This document shows positions 8,967-15,836 of a DNA stretch of 42,909 nt, in pieces (position 1 is the stretch's first letter; the number at the start of each line of letters is the position of its first letter). The notes under the pieces were generated by a model. The model did no database searches and was not told the DNA's origin. It saw nothing but the letters and a program-made list of their open reading frames with translations. The translations under genes were made by a program, and so were the position numbers. This DNA comes from K189A clade bacterium (GTDB lineage: Bacteria; Pseudomonadota; Gammaproteobacteria; Pseudomonadales; Azotimanducaceae): positions 1 through 42,909 of the forward strand of contig JABBAY010000194.1 of NCBI GenBank assembly GCA_018607725.1, in the 5' to 3' direction.

Positions 8967-9181
8967 ATTGGCTCGGATGCTGTAGCGGTGGTACATTGTA
9001 GAAATCTGGGTGCATAAGTAAAGGCATAGATGCCAAGCGCATGAAGCTGACAATCACAGTCAAGCGTTGAATGCTCGAGCGCCGATGTGCACGCAGGTGG
9101 CATTCGCCACTGAGCGGGTTGATTGCGGCCTGACAGCCTGTAATAGATAGCGATGATGATTATCGATGAAATGGAGAGCAT

Positions 9182-9838
9182 ATGGTTGATCTATACGAAG
9201 CGATGAGTACCTTGCGCGCAGTCCGGCGTTTGAAGCCAGACCCGGTACCTGCGGAGGTGCTTGGGCGGGTGTTGCAGGCTGCGGCTTGGGCTCCGACCGG
9301 AGGCAACGTTCAGCCGTTTCGAATTGTTGCAGTGAAACAACCGGCCTTGAAGCAAGGCTTGGGTGACCTTTATCACGCGGAATGGCACGAGTATAGCAAG
9401 GGGCATATTGCCGCAATGCCAGGGATGCGTGAGGCCGCCCGTGAGCAAATGGCAAAAATGCTCAAAGCCGGTGACTATCTGGCCAGCCATATGGCGGAAA
9501 CGCCGGTCATTCTTGTGTTCTGCTTTAACCCGGATTATATGGCCATCACCGACAGTGGCCTTGGACGACCCTCGATTGTCGGTGGTGGCTCCGTTTATAC
9601 CGCGGTACAGAACGTTATGTTGGCTTGTCGAGCAGAAGGATTGGGCTGCGTGCTCACAACCTTGCTGTGCCACAAGGAGCAGGCAGTGAAAGAATTGCTG
9701 GATATTCCCGCAGACTGGTACACCTGTGCTCATGTGCCCATCGGCTACCCCGTATTGAAAGGTCATGGGCCGATCAGCCGTCGGCCACTGGATAAACTGG
9801 TGTACAGTGATCAGTGGGCGCAGCCGTTTACCGAATAG
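9182..9838 (+). CDS. nitroreductase family protein
   Basis: This 218-aa FMN-dependent nitroreductase-fold enzyme would reduce nitro groups, quinones or related electron acceptors with NAD(P)H in the cytoplasm. The N-terminus MSTLRAVRRLKPDPVP is the FMN-phosphate binding segment, AAAWAPTGGNVQPFRIV is the family's conserved WAPSGxNxQPW region, and ACRAEGLGCVLTT is the conserved C-terminal FMN-contact helix. The ATG at 9182 has GGAG five bases upstream. It is transcribed away from the hotdog gene (shared upstream region of about 215 bp) and converges on the aldolase-like gene. The substrate is not evident. Confidence 0.93.
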   Translation: MVDLYEAMSTLRAVRRLKPDPVPAEVLGRVLQAAAWAPTGGNVQPFRIVAVKQPALKQGLGDLYHAEWHEYSKGHIAAMPGMREAAREQMAKMLKAGDYLASHMAETPVILVFCFNPDYMAITDSGLGRPSIVGGGSVYTAVQNVMLACRAEGLGCVLTTLLCHKEQAVKELLDIPADWYTCAHVPIGYPVLKGHGPISRRPLDKLVYSDQWAQPFTE

Positions 9839-9868
9839 GCAGGCGCTTCGTTGCGCGAAACACCTGCC
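9838..9868. terminator. possible bidirectional hairpin between convergent genes
   Basis: GGCAGG (9838-9843) pairs with CCTGCC (9863-9868), and an inner TTCG/CGAA stem lies between them, separated by a small internal loop. It sits in the 36-bp gap between the stops of the nitroreductase and aldolase-like genes. The following T-rich stretch (ATGATTTTATT) is weak, so terminator function is uncertain. Confidence 0.4.
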
Positions 9869-9874
9869 ATGATT

Positions 9875-10684
9875 TTATTCGTCGAACATGTCTGGCTGTT
9901 CGGCGCAGATGACATCGTGGAGAGGCTGGAAGCTGAACCAACCCCCGGGTGCGGAGCCGACCTGGCGCTGAGTCAATTCGGCGATCTCGGGACGAATTAG
10001 CTTGGGCTTGCCTGCGGCTTCGGCGAGCAGTTGCGCCTGGCACGAGCGTTCCATAGTGATGTACCACCAGGCGACCTCGTCTACGGTCTGGCCGACTGTC
10101 AGCAAGCCATGATTTTGCAATATCGCTGCCTTTTTGGTGCCAAGGGCCGCGGCGATGCGTTTGCCTTCAGAGGTATCGAGTACGACGCCGGTAAAATCGT
10201 CGAACAATACGTGCTCGCCATAAAAGGCACAGGCGTCCTGGGTCAGAGGGTCGAGCAGGCGTCCCAGAGAAGCCCAGGCTTTACCATAAAGAGAGTGGGT
10301 ATGGGCGGCGGCTGTCACATGTGGCAGATGCTTGTGGATTTGTGAGTGGATGGCAAATGCGGCGGCATTCAAGCGTCCGGAACCCTGGACGATATCACCA
10401 TCATGATTAACCAGGATCAGGTCAGAGACGCGCATCTGTTTGAATGAGCGTCCAAACGGATTGACCCAAAACTGATCAGTATGCTCTGGGTCACGAACCG
10501 TGAAGTGCCCAGCGACACCTTCATCAAATCCTAGGCGCCCAAACAGTCGTAGTGCTGCCGTCAGTTTGCGTTTGCGCTCTCGGCGTTCTTCGGTCACCGA
10601 CTCAAATTTCGGTGGATAATCAACGCCAGCGATAGGGCTGGCTGGACGTTTCTGGGGTTGGCTCTGTAGTGTAGACTCAGACAT
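9875..10684 (-). CDS. class II aldolase/adducin family protein
   Basis: This 269-aa protein belongs to the metal-dependent aldolase-II/adducin superfamily. The zinc ligands are visible as His128 and His130 in AAAHTHS and His192 in LQNHGLLTVG. The position where fuculose- or rhamnulose-phosphate aldolases carry the catalytic Glu falls in GRLNAAAFAIHSQIHK and shows no acidic residue; adducin-like members share this, so sugar-phosphate aldolase activity is doubtful. The ATG at 10684 has GGAG seven bases upstream. It is a single gene facing the nitroreductase gene. Its role is unknown. Confidence 0.88.
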   Translation of the reverse strand: MSESTLQSQPQKRPASPIAGVDYPPKFESVTEERRERKRKLTAALRLFGRLGFDEGVAGHFTVRDPEHTDQFWVNPFGRSFKQMRVSDLILVNHDGDIVQGSGRLNAAAFAIHSQIHKHLPHVTAAAHTHSLYGKAWASLGRLLDPLTQDACAFYGEHVLFDDFTGVVLDTSEGKRIAAALGTKKAAILQNHGLLTVGQTVDEVAWWYITMERSCQAQLLAEAAGKPKLIRPEIAELTQRQVGSAPGGWFSFQPLHDVICAEQPDMFDE

Positions 10685-10881
10685 GTTTTGCTCCAGGCTG
10701 CGGCGTTCGAGGTTCGATCATAACCATGTTTGTGGGCCAATACCAAGTTGAAAGTGCAAAACCCAGTGGCGGTCAATGCCCGCCGCCGCCCGGCATGAGC
10801 GGCAATGCTCAGAGTAGAACAAAATCCTAACACTGATTGTGATATTAGAGGTTGCGGTTTGTCGGCAGTCTGGAATAATCC

Positions 10882-11676
10882 GTGCTTGTTATCAGCGAAT
10901 CCTCATCAATGAACGTGCCAGCGATTTTCTACAAGCTCTACGAAAAACTCCTCTGGCGTCAAGTCAATGCGGGACCACGGCCTCATCATATAGGCCTGAT
11001 TGTCGACGGCAATAGGCGGTTTGCCAGAGATAAAGGCTTCACCAATACCATCGAAGGGCACAGCGCCGGTTCCGACAAGCTCGAAGATTTTCTGCGCTGG
11101 TGTTGGCGACTTGATATCAAAATCGTCACGCTATTCGCGTTTTCCACTGAAAACTTCAATCGTAGTCCGGCAGAGGTGGACTACCTGATGGATCTGATCA
11201 TGCGCAAGCTGAAGCATTTTCAGGTTGATCCGGCAATCATGAGTGAGCGGGTGCGGGTTAAGGTGATTGGACGGCGCGATGACCTGTCTGCAGAAATGGT
11301 TCAGGAGATTATCAAACTCGAGGCCTTGACCCAGGACCATGATGGTTTTCAGCTGAATATTGCCATCAGCTACGGTGGGCGAGCCGAGATCATTGATGCG
11401 GTCAAGAAAATGGCGGCCGAGATTGAAGCCGGTACGCTGACGGTGGCCGAGATCACTGAGGCGCGTTTTGGCCAGTACCTTTACACCGATGGTATTCCAG
11501 ACCCTGATCTGATCATTCGGACCTCAGGTGAAGAACGTCTGTCTGGTTTCCTGCTCTGGCAGAGCGCCTATTCGGAGCTCTACTTTACCGAAGTTTACTG
11601 GCCTGCGTTCCGAATGATTGATTTCTGGCGGGCGCTGCGAGTCTATCAACAGCGTGAGCGTCGGTTCGGCAAGTAA
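10882..11676 (+). CDS. uppS: cis-prenyltransferase (polyprenyl diphosphate synthase), UppS family
   Basis: UppS-family enzymes extend an allylic diphosphate with isopentenyl diphosphate to make polyprenyl carriers, at the cytoplasmic face of the membrane. Visible motifs are HHIGLIVDGNRRFARDKGF (catalytic Asp43), the conserved GHSAG, TLFAFSTENFNR, and the diphosphate-binding tail LIIRTSGEERLSGFLLWQ. The wording (DGNRRFA instead of DGNGRWA, RTSGEERLSGF, final RVYQQRERRFGK) is closer to archaeal or actinobacterial enzymes than to E. coli UppS, from memory. It also lacks the usual uppS-cdsA-dxr neighbours, so it may be a second, specialised copy. The start is GTG 10882 (GGA upstream) or ATG 10909. 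Confidence 0.9.
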   Translation: MLVISESSSMNVPAIFYKLYEKLLWRQVNAGPRPHHIGLIVDGNRRFARDKGFTNTIEGHSAGSDKLEDFLRWCWRLDIKIVTLFAFSTENFNRSPAEVDYLMDLIMRKLKHFQVDPAIMSERVRVKVIGRRDDLSAEMVQEIIKLEALTQDHDGFQLNIAISYGGRAEIIDAVKKMAAEIEAGTLTVAEITEARFGQYLYTDGIPDPDLIIRTSGEERLSGFLLWQSAYSELYFTEVYWPAFRMIDFWRALRVYQQRERRFGK

Positions 11677-11710
11677 GCAACAATGCTTGTGCGCCTCGGC
11701 TCAGCAGCAA

Positions 11711-11752
11711 CGCCATCACCCTGACGCCATCACCCTGACGCCATCACCCTGA
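11711..11752. repeat. 14-bp tandem repeat after the prenyltransferase gene
   Basis: Three perfect head-to-tail copies of CGCCATCACCCTGA occupy 11711-11724, 11725-11738 and 11739-11752, followed by a partial CGC. The array starts 35 bp after the prenyltransferase stop. Its period equals that of the repeat at 66-121, but the sequences are unrelated. It is non-coding, with no evident function. Confidence 0.85.
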
Positions 11753-11780
11753 CGCAATAGCCCGGTTGAGGCCTGTGGGT

Positions 11781-12293
11781 TCAGTCAGGTCGAGGTGCCA
11801 GCTCAAACAACCAGATGTCCCCGGACAAGATTGATTCGGGTTAAAGTCGAGGGCATATTTGCGCTTGAATTGCTTGCCCACGCCCGCGGCGATATCAAGA
11901 TTGTGAACAGGTATCAGGCACCGCGCCTAGAGTTTGGCATCAATTCGAATCAAGGCGTCACCATTGGCTAGCGCATGGTGTGGTCATTGTTTCCAGATCT
12001 TGCCAAATCATGAGTTCATGTCCGCGCTGGCGATCTAAAGTCTCTGGTTGTCGACCGCCAGCCAAGTGATACCTGATCTTATAGTCTCTAGTAACTGCAC
12101 TTCGATGGTGTCCCGATGTTGAATCGCGGCCCAGTCTGGGGCTAGGTCAGGCATCAGGTCGCCGATTTGAAATGGGCCGCCAGAGACGATGGCCAGTGGG
12201 CCGTCAAGCAAGCAAAGGGCGAAAAGCACGGCTCAACGCGATGCGCCAAGCGCCCAAACCGAGGCTTAGACGAGTCATGAGGGCTGTCAGCAT
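11781..12293 (-). pseudogene. decayed gene for a secreted protein of unknown family
   Basis: The 755 bp between the prenyltransferase and flippase-like genes hold the remains of one minus-strand gene. It begins at ATG 12293 behind AGGA with a signal-like start (MLTALMTRLSLGLGAWRIA). It then jumps frame to VSGGPFQIGDLMPDLAPDW (open 12229-12035), returns to the first frame as GHELMIWQDLETM, shifts again to NGDALIRIDAKL followed by an in-frame stop and KQFKRKYALDFNPNQSCPG, and finally shifts to DIWLFELAPRPD with TGA at 11781-11783. Joined together, the pieces make one coherent protein of about 170 aa, so at least four frameshifts and a stop have accumulated. The style recalls small secreted beta-rich proteins, but I cannot name the family. 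Confidence 0.55.
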
Positions 12294-12431
12294 ATCGATA
12301 TTTCCTAGACACCTTCGCCCACGCGAGCTTGGACTTTGCTCGCCGGCAAGAGCAGGCTTGGTTTGTAAGGATTTATTCTCAAGAGTGCGATAGATCGCCG
12401 CGGGCGTGGTAATGTGTCGCCGATACATTAG

Positions 12432-13427
12432 ATGAGTAAGATGAAAATGACAGAGCCGGTAAAGAGTCAGGCCCGAACGCTGCTATTTAAACTGATCACC
12501 TGGGTGCTGGCGATCGGTTGTTTCTATTTGGTCTATGGTCGAATCGAGGCGGCCGCGCTGCGTGATGGTTTGACTCCCGCAGCTTATATGACCAATTTTT
12601 TTGGGGCTGCCGACTGGGTGTTCTGGTTGATGTTGATGATCCCTTATTCCGTCTTCTTCTTTTTGGTGGACTCCCACGCGACTTGGCGTGTCATCCGTTG
12701 GTTTAATACGCCGGATATTAAGTTGGGCAATGTGCTACCCGTGCGCGCCAGTGCCTATATTTTGTCGCTAGTGAATGAGCAGGTGGGTAAGGGTGCCATG
12801 TCTCTGTATTTGCTGCGACGTTATGATGTCCCCGTCTGGAAGGCCCTGTCGAGTATGATCATGTTGGGTCTGGTGGAAATCTACCAATTGTTAATGTTTT
12901 CCGCCGTGGGGGTGGCCATTTACTATGATTTGGTTCAGCAAGCCTCGACAGCGCTGCCGCTGCCGCAGATTTTGATGAGTGTCTATCTGGTGGCACTGCT
13001 TTATTTTCCGCTGCATCTATTGTATTTCAGCGGTCGAATTTTCCAGGCGTCAACACTTCGTGACAAGCCCATATTCCATGCGTTTCGACAGGCGCGACTC
13101 AAGCATTATTTGCTGACCATTGCCTTCAAGGCGCCCAATCTGATCATGGCGGTATTGGTCTATACTCTGGCCCTGGATTTGTTTCAGGTTGATGTGAATT
13201 TTGGCCAGATGTTGGCATTCCTGCCAGTGATCTTTTTGTCGGCAGCCTTGCCCCTGCCTTTCCATGCGGGTGCTTTTTTGCTCTGGACTGTGCTCTTCCC
13301 GGAATATCCTGAGGTGGGCGCATTTTCTTTGGTGATGCACACGTTCTTCGTCGTCTTTAATGCCCTGATCGGACTCATCTTCTTGCCGAAGGCAAACCGA
13401 GAGCTGTTTCCCGAGTCAGCTGGCTAA
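12432..13427 (+). CDS. integral membrane protein, flippase-like (YbhN/LPG-synthase transmembrane type)
   Basis: This 331-aa polytopic protein has about seven to eight hydrophobic segments, including LFKLITWVLAIGCFYLVYG near the N-terminus, WVFWLMLMIPYSVFFFLV, a central pair around residues 135-195, and a C-terminal pair ending in NALIGLIFLPKANREL. The segment YILSLVNEQVGKGAMSLYLL resembles the conserved region of the YbhN/AglD/MprF-membrane-domain superfamily, whose members flip or modify lipids. The match is by overall look only. Three ATG codons lie close together (12432, 12441, 12447) with no clear ribosome-binding site. The neighbouring prenyltransferase and phosphatidyltransferase genes suggest a lipid substrate. 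It overlaps the convergent gene by 4 bp. Confidence 0.6.
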   Translation: MSKMKMTEPVKSQARTLLFKLITWVLAIGCFYLVYGRIEAAALRDGLTPAAYMTNFFGAADWVFWLMLMIPYSVFFFLVDSHATWRVIRWFNTPDIKLGNVLPVRASAYILSLVNEQVGKGAMSLYLLRRYDVPVWKALSSMIMLGLVEIYQLLMFSAVGVAIYYDLVQQASTALPLPQILMSVYLVALLYFPLHLLYFSGRIFQASTLRDKPIFHAFRQARLKHYLLTIAFKAPNLIMAVLVYTLALDLFQVDVNFGQMLAFLPVIFLSAALPLPFHAGAFLLWTVLFPEYPEVGAFSLVMHTFFVVFNALIGLIFLPKANRELFPESAG

Positions 13428-14017
13428 GCATGAGCGCCTGACCTGGCGCGCCGCAAGGCGAGTAAGCGGTCGAGCATGGACACAGCGGTCGATGCGATCA
13501 GTGCCCAGCTGGCCCAGAGGAACCAGGGATCAGCAAGTGGATGCAGATTCAGGCCGTTTTGCATGACCGGCCAGCCGGCCAGAACAAAGTAGGCAATGCC
13601 ATTGTAGCGGCCGAGCAAGCTGGCTCTTAGAGACTGTCCCAGGATAGCTTTCGAGTCGAGAACGTATTGGAGAAAGGCGCCGATGACGAAGCAGGGCAGA
13701 ACCCAGGAGACCAGGTGTTGGGTGGCTAATGCGGCGAGGGTCACCGTCACAAAGAATGCGTCGCTGCTGTGATCCAGTAGTCCACCCGAATGGCTCTCAA
13801 GCTGCAAGCGGCGGGCAAAATAGCCATCCAGCAGGTCAGTCAGCACGGCGACGAGGACAACGATGGCAGCGGCACGCCACATTAAGTTATCGATCAAGTA
13901 GAATGCCAGTGGCGCAAGCACGAGCCTCGAGCCGCTCAAGAGGTTGGGAATGTGTAAAATTTTCATCAGTAAGTTAACGTACTCTCTGGGATAATAATTT
14001 AAGTCAAGTACAGCCAT
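13424..14017 (-). CDS. CDP-alcohol phosphatidyltransferase family protein
   Basis: This membrane enzyme family transfers a phosphoalcohol from a CDP-alcohol to an acceptor, as in phospholipid head-group synthesis. The 197-aa protein carries the complete signature D-x2-D-G-x2-A-R-x8-G-x3-D-x3-D as DLLDGYFARR ... GGLLDHSSD, so it should be catalytically competent. About five to six hydrophobic segments flank it. The ATG at 14017 gives an extra 17 residues (MAVLDLNYYPREYVNLL) before a second candidate Met at 13966 (MKILHIPNLLSGSR), which is a more typical start for the family; neither has a strong ribosome-binding site. The substrate is not readable. It converges on the flippase-like gene, with 4 bp shared. 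Confidence 0.88.
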   Translation of the reverse strand: MAVLDLNYYPREYVNLLMKILHIPNLLSGSRLVLAPLAFYLIDNLMWRAAAIVVLVAVLTDLLDGYFARRLQLESHSGGLLDHSSDAFFVTVTLAALATQHLVSWVLPCFVIGAFLQYVLDSKAILGQSLRASLLGRYNGIAYFVLAGWPVMQNGLNLHPLADPWFLWASWALIASTAVSMLDRLLALRRARSGAHA

Positions 14018-14175
14018 TATGCTGACATAGATCCTCAGGAGAGTGAACTGCTCCTGACATCCGGGTTTTAAGGTTATGCGCCTCGGGCCTGATTGTACGC
14101 AGAAATGATCGATATTGGCGTGGTTTAGTCAGCGACTGCTATCATAAGTAAAAGCAACATAGGTAAATACAGCTC

Positions 14176-15063
14176 ATGAAACTCGCCATTACGGGGGCCA
14201 ACGGTCACCTCGGTAGACGCTTGATCAAGACGCTTGCAAGCCAGCATGAGATAGTTGCGGTCGTTCGATCGAGCTCAGCGTGCCAGGTGCTGGCGCAGGA
14301 ATTGGGGCTCTTGGCCAAGGTGGTTGAATGTGATTATGGCAATGCGGCCAGTTTGGGCGAGGTGCTAAAAGACGTGGATTACGTTGTGCACTTACCGGGG
14401 ATCATCAAGGAGTCGAGGGTCAACACGTTCAAGATGGCCCATGAAGACGCCGCGGACGCGTTAATGACGGCGATTGAGGGGGCCCAGGTTCAAGGTATTC
14501 TCTATTTGAGTATTCTCGGCGCTCATATCAATTCGACCAATGCCTGTCTGGCGTCGAAGGCGCGAGCTGAAAAGCGTCTATTAGAGGGTGTTGTACCGGC
14601 CCGTGTGATTAAAGTACCGATGGTGCTGGGGGAGGGCGATTTTGCGTCCCGAGCCATAGCAAAGAAGGCGAGGCGCAGGCTCAACGTTGAGTTTAACGCG
14701 ACCAGTCTTGAGCAGCCAATTTATGCGGGCGATGTGATTGCGGCGATTATTAATAGTATTGACGACGAGCCGAGCCGCGATGTTATAGAGTTGGCCGGTC
14801 CGGAATCATTGGCTCGAAGCGCCCTGATCAGACGCGCAGGGGCGATATTGGGTCTGAAACCGGGTGTCATATCTGTGCCCCTATGGCCTGGCATGATCGT
14901 CGCCGGGCTGCTGGAGTTGCTCTTGCCTGTGCCGCCAGTCACTCGGGCGATGCTGGGGGTGCTGAATCATGATGATGCCGTTGACACTACGCAAGCAGCG
15001 AGCCAGCTTGGCGTGAGGCTGACCTCGTTGGATGCGATGTTAAGAGCTGTGTTGGGCCCTTAA
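14176..15063 (+). CDS. NAD(P)-binding epimerase/atypical extended SDR protein
   Basis: This 295-aa protein starts with a Rossmann nucleotide loop (MKLAITGANGHLGRRLIKTL, the GxxGxxG form) and continues VVECDYGNAASL ... DVDYVVHLPGI, as in NmrA-like and NDUFA9-like atypical SDRs. The classical YxxxK is not seen at the expected place (the segment reads STNACLASKARAEKRLLEG), so it may be a non-catalytic or quinone/lipid-associated member rather than a true dehydrogenase. A hydrophobic stretch near residues 233-255 (VPLWPGMIVAGLLELLLPVP) is common in the NDUFA9-like group. It is separated from the neighbours by 158 bp upstream and 239 bp downstream. Substrate unknown. Confidence 0.82.
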   Translation: MKLAITGANGHLGRRLIKTLASQHEIVAVVRSSSACQVLAQELGLLAKVVECDYGNAASLGEVLKDVDYVVHLPGIIKESRVNTFKMAHEDAADALMTAIEGAQVQGILYLSILGAHINSTNACLASKARAEKRLLEGVVPARVIKVPMVLGEGDFASRAIAKKARRRLNVEFNATSLEQPIYAGDVIAAIINSIDDEPSRDVIELAGPESLARSALIRRAGAILGLKPGVISVPLWPGMIVAGLLELLLPVPPVTRAMLGVLNHDDAVDTTQAASQLGVRLTSLDAMLRAVLGP

Positions 15064-15115
15064 GCTAGCAAAGTTGATGAATAGGATAATATTTCACTAA
15101 TTAGCGGTTAAGGAG

Positions 15116-15143
15116 TTGACGCGGGTGAAAATGTCTATATAAT
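15116..15143 (+). promoter_or_regulatory. sigma-70-type promoter of the cold-shock gene
   Basis: TTGACG (15116-15121) and TATAAT (15138-15143) are separated by 16 bp, a near-consensus pair. Transcription should begin around 15150, giving a leader of about 150 nt before the cold-shock start codon. Long leaders are usual for cspA-type genes, where RNA structure senses temperature. The stretch upstream (ATAGGATAATATTTCACTAATTAG) is AT-rich and could act as an UP element. Confidence 0.8.
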
Positions 15144-15174
15144 CCACAGCAGCTAGAAAGTAAGTATTGAATTT

Positions 15175-15291
15175 ATGACACAGTTTTCGAAGGCCCGCAG
15201 TTGTACCTCGTCCGGTTACCATAAGTCCTTGAAATACACTTCCAGCAAAAATCGTCCCATTTTGGGGCAAAATTTAAAATTGGTTATCTAG
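15175..15291 (+). CDS. possible 38-aa leader ORF in the cold-shock mRNA
   Basis: An ATG at 15175 opens a 38-codon frame rich in Ser and Lys (starts [18 protein letters not shown], ends [13 protein letters not shown]). It lies wholly within the predicted cold-shock leader. Its TAG stop (15289-15291) overlaps the AGGA ribosome-binding site (15290-15293) of the cold-shock gene, the geometry expected for termination-reinitiation control. Its own ribosome-binding site is weak. It could also be a chance ORF in a structured leader. Confidence 0.4.
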   Translation: MTQFSKARSCTSSGYHKSLKYTSSKNRPILGQNLKLVI

Positions 15292-15302
15292 GATATATCA
15301 TC

Positions 15303-15509
15303 ATGGCAACAACTACTGGCACCGTTAAATGGTTCAACGAATCAAAAGGCTTTGGCTTCATCGAGCAAGAGTCAGGTCCCGACGTTTTCGCACACTTTAG
15401 CGCCATTTCTGGTTCAGGCTTTAAGACTTTAGTCGAAGGCCAAAAAGTTGAGTTCACTGTAACTCAAGGTCAGAAAGGCCCACAAGCCGAAAACATCGTA
15501 GCATTATAA
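15303..15509 (+). CDS. CspA-family cold-shock protein
   Basis: This 68-aa single cold-shock domain binds single-stranded RNA and DNA and acts as an RNA chaperone. Both RNA-binding motifs are present: RNP1 as KGFGFI (residues about 15-20) and RNP2 as VFAHF (about 28-32), with the conserved Trp in [12 protein letters not shown]. The length is standard. The gene has its own near-consensus promoter, a leader of about 150 nt with a possible leader ORF, AGGA 9 bp before the start, and a strong terminator downstream, so it is a single-gene unit. Cold or growth-phase induction is usual for the family but not shown here. Confidence 0.97.
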   Translation: MATTTGTVKWFNESKGFGFIEQESGPDVFAHFSAISGSGFKTLVEGQKVEFTVTQGQKGPQAENIVAL

Positions 15510-15630
15510 GATTTCTTATAACGTCTAACGACAAACAGGTAGCGGCTTCGAAAGCGGCCGAATACTTGAGTTAAGCACTGCAAATACATAGCTATTGTCA
15601 ATAGTGAACGTGCGTAGACTTAACAGCTAG

Positions 15631-15662
15631 AAAAGCAACACTCTTGGGTGTTGCTTTTTTTT
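15631..15662 (+). terminator. rho-independent terminator of the cold-shock gene
   Basis: The arms AAAAGCAACAC (15631-15641) and GTGTTGCTTTT (15648-15658) form an 11-bp stem with the 6-nt loop TCTTGG, followed directly by a run of T. The spacing after the cold-shock stop is about 120 bp. The T-run is the first unit of the T8 array described separately. Confidence 0.9.
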
Positions 15663-15730
15663 GTCTTTTTTTTGTCTTTTTTTTGTCTTTTTTTTGTCTT
15701 TTTTTTGTCTTTTTTTTAGTCTTTTTTTTA
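15655..15730. repeat. array of T8 tracts with 11-bp period
   Basis: Five exact copies of TTTTTTTTGTC (15655-15709) are followed by TTTTTTTTAGTC (15710-15721) and a last T8 plus A (15722-15730). Seven T8 tracts therefore recur every 11-12 bp, close to one helical turn, which predicts strong intrinsic DNA curvature. The first tract doubles as the U-tract of the cold-shock terminator. The rest of the 327-bp gap before nhaA shows no gene. Confidence 0.9.
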
Positions 15731-15836
15731 GATCGAGACGTGACCGACAGTCGGCAATAGTGCTTGCGAGGCGAATCCGTTAACCTTGCCTGTGCGGACT
15801 CAGTCTGGGTGCCGGACTCAATTAAAAGGGTAGAGC

